A stretch of 11,471 bases of DNA from an uncultured Planctomycetota bacterium (GCA_903927855.1 CAIYOL010000285.1:1-11471), one strand, 5' to 3'. Positions 1 to 8,510 are shown, numbered from the stretch's first letter. Program-made: numbers and translations. The notes: generated by a model not told the origin, from the sequence alone.

Positions 1-899
1 CGCCCGATGGGGGTATAGGTGTCGGTGTAACAACCGACCTTACCTGGACAGCCGGCCCTGGTGCGACCTCGCACGATGTGTATTTCGGAACCACAAGTCC
101 CGGCACTTTCCAAGGCAACCAGACAGCCACTACCTTCGATACCGGCATGATGGACATTAATACAACTTATTACTGGCGTATAGATGAGAAGAGTGCCGGC
201 GGCACTACCATAGGCGACATCTGGAGCTTCACAGCGCGGAATAGAGGCTCCATCATCAGCTGGTGGAAGTTTGACGAAGTCGACGGCAGCACAGCATACG
301 ATTCTGCAGGTGATAATAACGGCACATTAGTCAACGGACCAGTCTGGACGACCGGTAAAATCGGCGGCGCATTGAGTTTCGACGGCGTGGATGATTATGT
401 TGACCTTGGAAACAGCAGCAGCTTGAAACCGCCTCTGCCGGTAACTATTTCTGCATGGGTCAAGCTGGACATCCTTGGAAAATCCAATGGAATTCTGAGT
501 TTGGATACGCTGCTTCCGACTCAATATGGTATCAGATTTTATGTCGAATTCAGCAGTAATAAGCTGCTTATTACCTACGGCGATGGCGGGAGCGGCTCAT
601 CGCACAAAAGAACCAAGGTTGGAACAACAGCTCTTGCTGCTAACAGATGGTATCATGTTGCAGCCGTTCTGCGAGGCCCGACAGATATGGATTTATATGT
701 TGACGCCGTAGATGATGGGGGAACCTACAGCGGCACAGGAGGAAGTTTAGCGTATTCCACCGGTAATTCATTTATCGGCTGCAACACTAATAATAGCAGT
801 TACCCAACCTGGTTCCACGGCGCCATAGATGAGGTTCATGTCTATGACAAGGCATTGACTGCGGAAGAAATCCAGCAGCTTTATCAGGAAGGGTTATAG
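1..899 (+). CDS. 3' end of secreted multidomain protein with Fn3-like segment and C-terminal LamG domain (5' partial)
   Basis: The frame is open from base 3 to the TAG at 897-899, so the true start lies left of the window; the GTG at 78 is internal. Bases about 3-235 encode the end of a fibronectin-III-like beta-sandwich, with the 'HDVYFGT' and 'TTYYWRIDE' motifs typical of planctomycete surface proteins. Bases about 255-890 encode a LamG/concanavalin-A-like jelly roll (Laminin_G_3 type), shown by 'WWKFDE', 'SFDGVDDYVDLG', 'TISAWVK', 'WYHVAAV' and 'GAIDEVHVYDKAL'. Such domains usually bind glycans or mediate adhesion in exported proteins and carbohydrate-active enzymes. The protein ends nine residues after 'LTAEEIQQLY'-type sequence, with no visible sorting signal, PEP-CTERM or membrane anchor. 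The catalytic part, if any, and the signal peptide are outside the window. It converges with the minus-strand genes that end at 944. Confidence 0.85.
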   Translation, partial: PDGGIGVGVTTDLTWTAGPGATSHDVYFGTTSPGTFQGNQTATTFDTGMMDINTTYYWRIDEKSAGGTTIGDIWSFTARNRGSIISWWKFDEVDGSTAYDSAGDNNGTLVNGPVWTTGKIGGALSFDGVDDYVDLGNSSSLKPPLPVTISAWVKLDILGKSNGILSLDTLLPTQYGIRFYVEFSSNKLLITYGDGGSGSSHKRTKVGTTALAANRWYHVAAVLRGPTDMDLYVDAVDDGGTYSGTGGSLAYSTGNSFIGCNTNNSSYPTWFHGAIDEVHVYDKALTAEEIQQLYQEGL

Positions 900-943
900 A
901 AGAAAAGAATAAGCTAAAGGGCGTAAAGAGCAAGAATTGAAAA

Positions 944-1165
944 TTACAGGGCGTCTGTTGCGATATCGATAATTTTCTGGACGAGTTCAGAATGGCGTTG
1001 CTCGTCGTCGGCAATTTTTGTGAGGATGTCTTTTATCTTCTGCTCTTTCACATCAGGGGAATTTATAATTTTGATATAGAGGGCCTTCACGGACAGCTCG
1101 AATTCCTTCATCATCTCAAACTCGCTGATGATTTTCTCTTTATTCCGATTTTCCATTTTGGCCAT
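944..1165 (-). CDS. Small ferritin-like two-helix protein (second half of a ferritin-like domain)
   Basis: A 73-residue, highly charged, all-helical protein. Two predicted helices (about residues 8-34 and 40-70) resemble helices 3 and 4 of a ferritin/rubrerythrin-like bundle. Candidate metal ligands are Glu21 or Glu23 in the first helix and an ExxH motif, Glu55-Gln-Arg-His58, in the second. No CxxC rubredoxin part is present. The ATG at 1165 overlaps the end of the preceding ORF by 26 bp in a different frame; a second in-frame ATG lies three codons later, and neither has a clear Shine-Dalgarno. Canonical ferritin-like domains have four helices in about 140-150 residues, so this is half a domain. 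It could pair with the upstream ORF as a heterodimer, be joined to it by a +1 frameshift, or be one piece of a gene broken by a one-base indel. Iron or redox function is inferred only from motif and fold. Confidence 0.6.
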   Translation of the reverse strand: MAKMENRNKEKIISEFEMMKEFELSVKALYIKIINSPDVKEQKIKDILTKIADDEQRHSELVQKIIDIATDAL

Positions 1166-1385
1166 GCTGCTTAATAAGCCCTGCGATTATTTTTCTATGT
1201 CTTCGCGTATCCTCTATGAGGATGGTCAAATATTCCCTTATTTCCTGGAAGGCCTCCGGCTTGAGGCTCTTAGGCCAGTTCTTTGCGCCTATATAGTCTT
1301 TGTAAACGCTGCTGCTGATTTCGTCCTCCATATCAAGGGCGGAGGTGAGAAAATTAGCCAAGGTATCTTGTTTCTGGTCAGCCAT
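1140..1385 (-). CDS. Small ferritin-like two-helix protein (first half of a ferritin-like domain)
   Basis: An 81-residue helical protein. One helix (about residues 8-32) carries Glu20 and Glu22, and a second (about 43-74) carries 'EDTRRH', ending in His63. This arrangement matches helices 1 and 2 of a ferritin-like bundle, but the canonical ExxH is degenerate: Thr60 occupies the Glu position, with Glu58 and Asp59 beside it. It overlaps the next ORF by 26 bp, and the two together would make about 150 residues, the usual length of a full four-helix ferritin-like domain. It lies 49 nt downstream of the DUF2284 gene, with no strong Shine-Dalgarno. The only purine-rich stretch lies in or next to a palindrome at 1390-1402. 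Function is unproven; the possibilities are iron binding, peroxide defence or a structural relic. Confidence 0.6.
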   Translation of the reverse strand: MADQKQDTLANFLTSALDMEDEISSSVYKDYIGAKNWPKSLKPEAFQEIREYLTILIEDTRRHRKIIAGLIKQHGQNGKSE

Positions 1386-1389
1386 AATT

Positions 1390-1402
1390 GCAGGTTACCT
1401 GC
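1390..1402. promoter_or_regulatory. Perfect palindrome before the ferritin-like gene
   Basis: GCAGGTTACCTGC is a perfect 6-bp inverted repeat around one central base. It lies 4 nt upstream of the ATG of the first ferritin-like ORF (start at 1385). On the minus strand it includes the only Shine-Dalgarno-like GCAGG. A TTGACA (minus strand, 1420-1415) lies upstream, but the hexamer at 17-nt spacing is a poor -10 (TAACCT). It could be an operator or a ribosome-site hairpin. One copy only was seen, so the assignment is weak. Confidence 0.25.
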
Positions 1403-1434
1403 CTTATTAGTTTCTGTCAATATGTTTAAACGCA

Positions 1435-1968
1435 TCAATCAACCAGAATCAACCCGTAGTAGTTTGGGCACTGGCGGGTGGTTCGGACGACTTCGATGGG
1501 AAAGCCGGCTTTCTTGACTGTAGAAAAGACATCGATTCCGCAGCCCTCCATAGACGGACGCGCACGGTCAGCGTGGCGGCACTGCTTTTCCTCAACAGGA
1601 CACTGCCTGCAAAAATAACAAGAGCCTGCGCCGAGGCCGAAGGCCTTCCAATAGCCGGCAAGGAAAATCTCTCGCTCCAGTTCTGCGGCGATTGCTTTTA
1701 CATCGACACCAGGCCGGCAATGGAGCAATATCGCCCGATGGTAATCATCGAGAACATTGCGCATCTGTTCCGGCGTCGGTGCAAACGGCGGACAAACAAG
1801 ACACTGGCCGAAACCATCGCAACCGAACTGACACTTCAAGCGAACCCAGGCGGCAGTTACAACCTCCGACGGAGATATTATACGAGCGTCTGAGACGCCT
1901 GAGTTGCTTTTCGCAAGCTCGCACAGCTCTTTGTTGGAGAGCTTTGTTTGATTTGCCTTACGTTTCAT
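1435..1968 (-). CDS. DUF2284 family Cys-rich predicted metal-binding protein
   Basis: A 177-residue protein matching the DUF2284 pattern. The first cysteine cluster is C46-x3-C50-x5-C56-x2-C59, followed by 'PPFAPTPEQM'. The second is C117-x2-C120-x2-C123-x6-C130 with a further C143, next to the family-typical 'RPSMEGCGIDVF'. Nine clustered cysteines in a soluble protein suggest Fe-S cluster or zinc binding; the family has no firmly established reaction that I can name. The N-terminal ~25 residues are basic and polar and are not a signal peptide, so it is probably cytoplasmic. It starts 13 nt after the M48 protease gene and is followed by the ferritin-like pair. The ATG at 1968 has only a weak AAGAAAAG upstream. 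The family call is firm, the function open. Confidence 0.85.
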   Translation of the reverse strand: MKRKANQTKLSNKELCELAKSNSGVSDARIISPSEVVTAAWVRLKCQFGCDGFGQCLVCPPFAPTPEQMRNVLDDYHRAILLHCRPGVDVKAIAAELEREIFLAGYWKAFGLGAGSCYFCRQCPVEEKQCRHADRARPSMEGCGIDVFSTVKKAGFPIEVVRTTRQCPNYYGLILVD

Positions 1969-1981
1969 CGATTTACTTTTC

Positions 1982-2794
1982 TTACGGCTTCTTGTAATAC
2001 TTCATCGCCTCTGGCATAAATTCTTTGATGTTCCTGATTCTGGTCGCATCGGCAGGATGGGTACTGAGAATTTCAGGCGGGGCCTTGCCTGAGCTTGAAA
2101 CGGCCATTCTCTGCCAGAAATCGAGGGCCTCGTTGGGGTTGTAGCCGGCCATCGCCATAAAGATTATGCCGAGATGGTCGGCTTCGGTTTCGTGTTTTCT
2201 GCTGTAAGGAAGGAGGATTCCATACTGCGTACCTGTGCCGTAGGATCGCATAAAAATATTCTTGGTTTCTGCGGGTCTGCTGGCGAGTGCAGTTTCGAGG
2301 GCCACTCCGCCCATTTCCACGATAAGCTCCTGCGTCATCCTTTCAGCACCGTGCTTTGCGAAGGCGTGCGCGATTTCGTGGCCCATCACGGTGGCCAGGC
2401 CTGCTTCGTTTTTAGTAACCGGGAGGAGGCCGGTATAGACAACGACTTTGCCGCCGGGCATGCACCATGCATTTACGTTCGGGTCTTCAACGAGATTGAA
2501 CTCCCACTTGTATCCACTAAGCTGGCTGGATATATTGTTTTCGGTGCAGTATTTTTCGACGGCCTTTTGGATTTTTCGGCCTACGTCTTTTACCATTTTG
2601 GTCTTTGCTGTGTCGGCGCTGAGTTTGTTCTGGGATATAAATTCGCTATAGGACTGGAAGCTCATAGAGTTCATATACGAATCTGGGACGAGGTTGAGCT
2701 GCTTTCGTCCTGTTATGGCCACTTCTGAGCAGGAAGAAACCAGCAGCGCAAGGCCGGACAAAGTGACGATTGCTGAGATAAGTGTTCGTTTCAT
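1982..2794 (-). CDS. M48 family zinc metalloprotease, lipoprotein
   Basis: A 270-residue envelope protease. The N-terminus is a lipoprotein signal: Lys-Arg, a hydrophobic stretch (residues 4-20), then a lipobox Val-Ser-Ser-Cys with Cys22 as the lipidation site. 'TGRKQLNLVP' just after it is typical of YggG/LoiP and Oma1-like M48 peptidases. The zinc site is visible: HEIAH at 139-143 and the third ligand Glu202 in 'ETEAD'. 'STHPADATRI' near residues 244-253 is another family hallmark. The length fits the family, and there are no membrane helices after the signal, so the domain should face the periplasm. These enzymes degrade misfolded or stress-damaged envelope proteins. A good Shine-Dalgarno (GAAAGGCG) precedes the ATG. 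It begins 11 nt after mutS, so it is probably co-transcribed. The natural substrate is unknown. Confidence 0.9.
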   Translation of the reverse strand: MKRTLISAIVTLSGLALLVSSCSEVAITGRKQLNLVPDSYMNSMSFQSYSEFISQNKLSADTAKTKMVKDVGRKIQKAVEKYCTENNISSQLSGYKWEFNLVEDPNVNAWCMPGGKVVVYTGLLPVTKNEAGLATVMGHEIAHAFAKHGAERMTQELIVEMGGVALETALASRPAETKNIFMRSYGTGTQYGILLPYSRKHETEADHLGIIFMAMAGYNPNEALDFWQRMAVSSSGKAPPEILSTHPADATRIRNIKEFMPEAMKYYKKP

Positions 2795-2805
2795 TTTTCG
2801 CCTTT

Positions 2806-5433
2806 CTATTTTTTATCGATTTCGTTTTTTATCTGGTTCAGCAAATTAATGGCATCGATAGGGGTTAAGTTATTCACGTCCGTCGATGAGAGTTTATCGA
2901 GAACTGATTTATGCTTTTGGACGAAGAGAATGTCCTGCGAAGGTTTTTTTGTTTTGTGTTTTGCCAAATGTGAGCCGGTGGCTTCTTTGGTGAAAGTATT
3001 TTCCAGCTCTTCGAGGATTTCTTTGGAGCGTTCGAGGATGGATTTCGGAACACCCGCAAGTTTTGCGACGTGGATGCCGTAGGATTTGTCTGTTCCGCCG
3101 GGGAGAATCTTGTGCAGGAAGACGACTTCGTCGGCCCATTCGCGGACGGCAACGTTGCAGTTCTTGACATTTGCGAATAGTTCTGCCAATTCCGTAAGCT
3201 CGTGATAGTGCGTGGCGAAAAGCGTTCGGCATTTTATTTTGTTTGCGATATGTTCGGTAATGGCCCAGGCAAGAGCAAGGCCATCGTAGGTACTGGTTCC
3301 GCGGCCGACCTCATCGAGGATTACGAGAGATTTTTCGGTGGCGTTGTTGATGATGTTTGCGGTTTCCGTCATTTCGACCATAAAGGTAGATTGTCCCCGG
3401 ACAAGCTCATCGGAAGCACCGACGCGGGTGAAGATTCTATCGACTAATCCGAGGTGAGCATCTTTAGCTGGGATAAAAGAGCCGGCCTGAGCCATAATGA
3501 CCAGCAGGGCGGTTTGCCTTATGTAAGTGCTTTTGCCGCTCATATTCGGGCCTGTGATGATTAAACAGTCGCCGGCTTTTTCACCGAGCTCAATATCGTT
3601 GGGTACAAACTCGGCGCCGAGAGTCTCAGCGAGGACTGGATGTTTTCCTTCATTTATAATCAGTTCGCCGCCGTCGGTCATTTTCGGCCTGATGTAGTTT
3701 CGCCGCCCGGCCAGGTATGCAAAAGCTGCCAGACAATCGCACTGCGCGATGGTGTCGGCGAGATTTTGCAATCTGTTTATATATTGAGCGGCCTGTGCGC
3801 GGATTTGCTCGAAGAGGCGGAGCTCCATCTCCAACGCTTTTTCTTCAGCGGTCAGGGCCTGTGTTTCATATTCTTTCAATTCATCGGTAATATATCGCTC
3901 TGCGTTTTTGATTGTTTGTTTCCGAACGTAGTCGTTGGGTACTTTGTCGGCTGATGAGTGATTTATTTCGATATAGTAGCCGAAGACCTGATTGTAGCCG
4001 ACTTTCAGATTGTTTATACCGGTGCGCTCGGCTTGCTGCTTTTGATAGTTTCGCAGCCAGCTTTGTCCGTCTTTTGAGATTGAGCGAAGGCGGTCAAGCT
4101 CCTGATTGAAACCTTTTTTTATCACGCCGCCGTCGCGAAGGTGCGAAGGACAGTTCGGCTCGATAGCGGATGCAAGTAAATTTGCTAATTCGTCCATACT
4201 GTCGCATTTCTGGGCGAGCTGCAAGGCAAGGTCAGCTTTGAATTGACCCATAAGCTCCCGCAGCAGAGGAACCCGCCTTAATGTGGCTTCGAGGGCGACG
4301 AAATCCCTGGGGATTGCGCGGCTGGTGCCAATGCGAGCGGCGATTCGCTCCAAATCGGCAATGTCGGCAAGCAATTTGCGAATGTCGGCTAACCACGAGC
4401 CGGAATTGAGCATTTCTTCGATTGTATCCTGGCGAAGCACAATTTCGCCGAGGTCTGCCAGAGGCATACACAGCCAGGTACGGAACATTCTGCCGCCCAT
4501 CGGCGTAAGCGTTTCGTCGAGGCATTGCAGCAGTGTTCCTTTTTGGCTTTCGGTGCGAATGGTTCGCAGGATTTCGAGACTTGCAAGAGAAGTCTGGTCG
4601 ACTTGGAGAAAATTTCTGCGATTGATTTTTTTCAAACTCTGGATATGGCTGAGAGTGGTCTTTTGCGTTTCGTTCAGATATTCGATGACGGCGCCGGCAG
4701 GAGGTATCAGGCCGCTATCGCCATCACCGATGCCGAAACCTTCGAGGGTGGCGGTGCCGAAATGTTTCAAGAGCCGTTTTTGTCCCTGATAGGGGTCGAA
4801 ATACCAGGCGGGACGCTCGGTCACGATTGCGCCGGTCAGATGAGCGATGTCCTGGGCAAGTTTTCTTGTTTCGGCTTCGAACAATTCGCCTCGACGGTCC
4901 GGCAGCAGACACTCAGCAGGGGACAGACGCAGCAACTCGTCGAGCAGATTTTTTTCAGGTATATCCTGTGCGAAGAAATGGCCGGTGGAAATATCGACCC
5001 AGCTGATTGCAACTTTCGAATTTGTCCCGAGATTGACCGCGCAGAGGAAATTATCTTCCTTGGCATCTAATAGAATATCATCAGTGAGAGTGCCTGGGGT
5101 GACGATTCGGACGATGTCACGCTTGACGACGCCTTTTGCGAGTTTTGGGTCTTCGACCTGTTCGCAGACCGCGACCCTGAAGCCGGCCTGCAGCATTTTT
5201 TTCAGGTATCCTTCAACGGCGTGATACGGAACACCGGCCAAGGGAACAGGATTGTCGCCTTTGCTTCGGCTGGTCAGAGCCAAGCCGCAGATGCGCGAGC
5301 AGGCTTTGGCGTCTTCGTAAAAAGTCTCGTAGAAATCGCCCATCCTGAAAAAGAGTATGCAGTCCGGGTACTTTTGCTTGAACCTGGCAAATTGCTTCAT
5401 CGCAGGCGTAAGTTTTTCGGTTTCCGCGGTCAT
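2806..5433 (-). CDS. mutS: DNA mismatch repair protein MutS
   Basis: A full-length, 875-residue MutS (the E. coli protein is 853). It recognises base mismatches and small loops and recruits MutL using ATP. The mismatch-reading Phe-x-Glu motif is F34-Y35-E36 within 'RMGDFYETFYEDA'; 'PLAGVPYHAVEGYL' follows in domain I. The central lever and clamp domains carry 'TPMGGRMFRTWL' and 'GYNQVFGYYIE'. The ATPase has Walker A GPNMSGKST at about 627-635, Walker B with 'ILDEVGRGTSTYDG' near 700-712, and the signature 'THYHELTEL'. The C-terminal region has 'SQDILF', which fits a beta-clamp-binding motif (QxxLF), and a final helix 'LTPIDAINLLNQIK' like the dimerisation element of MutS1. The start is 9 nt after the mnmE-like stop with no Shine-Dalgarno, so translation may be coupled or leaderless. 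MutL is not in the window. Confidence 0.98.
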   Translation of the reverse strand: MTAETEKLTPAMKQFARFKQKYPDCILFFRMGDFYETFYEDAKACSRICGLALTSRSKGDNPVPLAGVPYHAVEGYLKKMLQAGFRVAVCEQVEDPKLAKGVVKRDIVRIVTPGTLTDDILLDAKEDNFLCAVNLGTNSKVAISWVDISTGHFFAQDIPEKNLLDELLRLSPAECLLPDRRGELFEAETRKLAQDIAHLTGAIVTERPAWYFDPYQGQKRLLKHFGTATLEGFGIGDGDSGLIPPAGAVIEYLNETQKTTLSHIQSLKKINRRNFLQVDQTSLASLEILRTIRTESQKGTLLQCLDETLTPMGGRMFRTWLCMPLADLGEIVLRQDTIEEMLNSGSWLADIRKLLADIADLERIAARIGTSRAIPRDFVALEATLRRVPLLRELMGQFKADLALQLAQKCDSMDELANLLASAIEPNCPSHLRDGGVIKKGFNQELDRLRSISKDGQSWLRNYQKQQAERTGINNLKVGYNQVFGYYIEINHSSADKVPNDYVRKQTIKNAERYITDELKEYETQALTAEEKALEMELRLFEQIRAQAAQYINRLQNLADTIAQCDCLAAFAYLAGRRNYIRPKMTDGGELIINEGKHPVLAETLGAEFVPNDIELGEKAGDCLIITGPNMSGKSTYIRQTALLVIMAQAGSFIPAKDAHLGLVDRIFTRVGASDELVRGQSTFMVEMTETANIINNATEKSLVILDEVGRGTSTYDGLALAWAITEHIANKIKCRTLFATHYHELTELAELFANVKNCNVAVREWADEVVFLHKILPGGTDKSYGIHVAKLAGVPKSILERSKEILEELENTFTKEATGSHLAKHKTKKPSQDILFVQKHKSVLDKLSSTDVNNLTPIDAINLLNQIKNEIDKK

Positions 5434-5441
5434 AGACGCAG

Positions 5442-5469
5442 ATTATACACTAAGCGGGGCGTTTAACAA
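5442..5469 (-). promoter_or_regulatory. Possible internal promoter immediately before mutS
   Basis: On the minus strand TTGTTA (5469-5464) is followed after 16 nt by a perfect TATAAT (5447-5442). The -10 overlaps the mnmE-like stop codon and lies 8 nt before the mutS ATG, so a transcript would start at or very near the start codon. The -35 matches 4 of 6 consensus bases. This would allow mutS to be expressed apart from obgE-coaX, as a nearly leaderless mRNA. Confidence 0.35.
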
Positions 5470-6609
5470 CTCTGTTATAATTGAAACCGCCTGCTGCTTG
5501 GATTTGGCTTTTTGCAGCTGTTTTAGGAGGTTTTCCTGCCGGAGGGTAAAGCAAACAGGAGTGTGTAAATCAAAATCGATGACGCCGCATACTATCTGAA
5601 TTTTTTTGAGAAGACTCTCGATTCCGGTGCCCAACTTCGCGCTTATTTCGACTGTATTCGCCAGATTTTCAGGCAGTTTATCCGCGTCGAATTTTGCAGG
5701 CAAGTCAGATTTGTTCAAGACAGTAAGGATTTTTTTGACGGCGATTTTTTCAAGAACGCGTTTGTCAAGCTGGTTGTCGGTTTGGCTGTTATCCAAAACG
5801 AGCAATACCAAATCCGCCTTTTCTAACATCTCAACACTTTTTTGCTGAGATTCTTTTTCGATAACGTCATCCGTAGTTTCATTAAGCCCTGCGGTGTCGA
5901 TTAACTCCACGGAAAACGGGCCGATTCGGCACTGCGCACTGACCCAGTCACGGGTTGTGCCTGCGATATCGGCGACAATTGCCTTTTGTCTGCCTGCGAG
6001 GAAGTTGAGAAGCGTGCTTTTGCCGGTGTTCGGCGGGCCTGACAGGACAATCGTGCAGCCGAAGATAATCAGTTTTGCAGTTTCGCTGTCTTTGAGTATC
6101 TGTCCGATGTCCGCTTTGATTTCCTCAAGCGATGCTGTGCCCTGCAGCCATTGTTCTGCTCTTTTGGCCAACCCCGCGTTGACCTGATTGACAACTATTT
6201 TTGTCCCCTCAATGGTTTTGGCCTGCAATTGGGTCAGTTTGGCTTCGAAAGCGATTGTGTTTAAGTGTTTTTCGGCAGAGAAGATTTTGGTCAGGAGCTG
6301 TTCTGCGGTCAGCAACTCGGCACCATTGCTCTGCAGCAATTGCATTATGTCGGCAACGATGAGCGGATTGCCGTGGCAGTTTATGGCGAAGTGTCCGGGA
6401 CCTTCGCAGCCGATTACAACCTGGTCAATAGTTTCAGCAGCTTCGCTGATTGTGCCGAGAAGGATTTTGCCGGATTCAAAAGTTGGCGGCTTTTTCCCTA
6501 TTGGTTTGAATATCTTTTTTACGATACGTTCAGCCGAATCGCCGAAGACCTGGATAACGGCTATTGCACCAATTCCCTTGCCGGTTGTTACTGCAGCAAA
6601 TGCGCTCAT
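5443..6609 (-). CDS. mnmE: Divergent, C-terminally short MnmE-like GTPase
   Basis: MnmE with MnmG modifies the wobble uridine of tRNAs at C5. I chose the ATG at 6609 (388 residues) because 'AAVTTGKGIGAIAVIQVFG' aligns with the usual MnmE N-terminus and starts 13 nt after coaX; the longer frame from 6702 would run well into coaX. The GTPase motifs are complete: G1 GPPNTGKST (191-199, including the Asn194 linked to K+ activation), G2 GTTRD (217-221), G3 DTAGL (238-242), G4 NKSD (299-302), G5 SAK (323-325). The N-terminal domain keeps 'INCHGNPLIV', but the formyl-THF-binding region lacks the usual SYTGED and NGKLDLTQAEA blocks. The protein stops at 'ITELLNAPLSV' without the C-terminal CIGK/CFGK motif and its essential Cys. 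Usual length is about 450. It is a genuine MnmE relative, but the classic chemistry is doubtful. Confidence 0.85.
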   Translation of the reverse strand: MSAFAAVTTGKGIGAIAVIQVFGDSAERIVKKIFKPIGKKPPTFESGKILLGTISEAAETIDQVVIGCEGPGHFAINCHGNPLIVADIMQLLQSNGAELLTAEQLLTKIFSAEKHLNTIAFEAKLTQLQAKTIEGTKIVVNQVNAGLAKRAEQWLQGTASLEEIKADIGQILKDSETAKLIIFGCTIVLSGPPNTGKSTLLNFLAGRQKAIVADIAGTTRDWVSAQCRIGPFSVELIDTAGLNETTDDVIEKESQQKSVEMLEKADLVLLVLDNSQTDNQLDKRVLEKIAVKKILTVLNKSDLPAKFDADKLPENLANTVEISAKLGTGIESLLKKIQIVCGVIDFDLHTPVCFTLRQENLLKQLQKAKSKQQAVSIITELLNAPLSV

Positions 6610-6622
6610 AAGAGGGGCGGTA

Positions 6623-7408
6623 TTACTCTTTATCCTTGATATATTTGCGATATGCCAGGACGATGCCTCTGACAACGAGGTTCGGCACCCAGTTATCGAC
6701 AAATTCGCAGTCGTCTTTAATCAGCTTTGCTCCGGAACCGGTGATAATTGTCTGCGGCCAAGTGCCCAGAACCTCTGCGTATCGCCTGACGATTTCCTGC
6801 AGCGTACTTATGGCCGAATAATACAGCCCAGCATTGATTGCCTCGACGGTGTTTTTGCCGAACGGCCATTGTGGCTTTGTCACCGTAACCTTCGGCAGCT
6901 GCGCCGTATCGTTGTGCAGGGCATTAGCGCTCATTTCAAAGCCAGGCAGGATTACTCCGCCGCAGAATACCCCTCTGTCATCAACGAGGTCGATAGTAAC
7001 GGCAGTTCCGAAGTCAGCGACCACGACGGCGTGCTCAGTTACGGCATAGGCGGCCGATGCCGCCAGGACCCGGTCAGCACCGACGCTTTGCGGCTCGTTT
7101 ATCGAAAGCTCAATCGGGTAGGGAATGTCCTTATTAATCAGCAGCAGCTCTTCACCGAGGGCACGCTCGACAATATCATGGATAACTTCCGTCCACGCCG
7201 GCTTTACCGAACTGGCGACGAAGACGACGTCGCGTTTGCCTTGTTTGGATCTTTTCGCGACGGGAATCTTTTCCCAGGTCGATGTAAGAAGCTCGGTCAG
7301 CTCCGCCGTCGCCTCGCCAGGCAATGACTTTACAAGTTGCTCCTCGTCCCTGAGGTAAAAGCCGATTGTGATATTCGTATTTCCGATATCTATCGCGATT
7401 ATGTTCAT
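6623..7408 (-). CDS. coaX: Type III pantothenate kinase CoaX
   Basis: Phosphorylates pantothenate, the first committed step of CoA synthesis, in the cytoplasm. At 261 residues the length is typical. ASKHA-fold motifs are in place: 'IDIGNTN' (residues 6-12) for phosphate binding, GADR at 110-113, the 'VVADFGTAVTIDLV' motif with Asp132, 'GGVILPG' at 150-156 and 'TGSGA' at 223-227. Type III enzymes use a monovalent cation and are not feedback-inhibited by CoA. The ATG at 7408 is 3 nt after the obgE stop and has no Shine-Dalgarno, suggesting translational coupling. No biotin-ligase (BirA) domain is fused, unlike in some relatives. The mnmE-like gene follows after 13 nt. Confidence 0.96.
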   Translation of the reverse strand: MNIIAIDIGNTNITIGFYLRDEEQLVKSLPGEATAELTELLTSTWEKIPVAKRSKQGKRDVVFVASSVKPAWTEVIHDIVERALGEELLLINKDIPYPIELSINEPQSVGADRVLAASAAYAVTEHAVVVADFGTAVTIDLVDDRGVFCGGVILPGFEMSANALHNDTAQLPKVTVTKPQWPFGKNTVEAINAGLYYSAISTLQEIVRRYAEVLGTWPQTIITGSGAKLIKDDCEFVDNWVPNLVVRGIVLAYRKYIKDKE

Positions 7409-7411
7409 AAT

Positions 7412-8443
<1,032 letters not shown>

Positions 8444-8482
8444 CTATCTTTTATTTATAAGTTCGAAGCAGCCGGATGGCGC

Positions 8483-8510
8483 ATTATAGCAGAATTACTC
8501 CCGATTAACA
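8483..8510 (-). promoter_or_regulatory. Extended -10 promoter for the obgE operon
   Basis: On the minus strand TGC-TATAAT is an extended -10 motif with a perfect hexamer (8488-8483). The hexamer 16-17 nt upstream (CTGTTA/TGTTAA) is a weak -35, as is usual with TGn elements. Transcription would start near 8476, leaving a leader of about 57 nt before the obgE ATG. The leader is very A-rich, with a weak AAGAGA Shine-Dalgarno. Confidence 0.6.

Noticed and set aside
900..943. Terminator between the convergent LamG gene and ferritin-like gene
   Set aside because: No inverted repeat followed by a T-run on either strand is visible in this 44-nt gap.
6610..6702. N-terminal extension of the mnmE-like gene from the ATG at 6702
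   Set aside because: It would overlap coaX by about 80 nt and adds residues unlike any MnmE; the homologous start is at 6609.
6188..7327. Long plus-strand open frame (379 codons) opposite coaX and the mnmE-like gene
   Set aside because: It is antisense to two clearly conserved genes, has low-complexity composition without any domain motif, and straddles their junction; a shadow frame.
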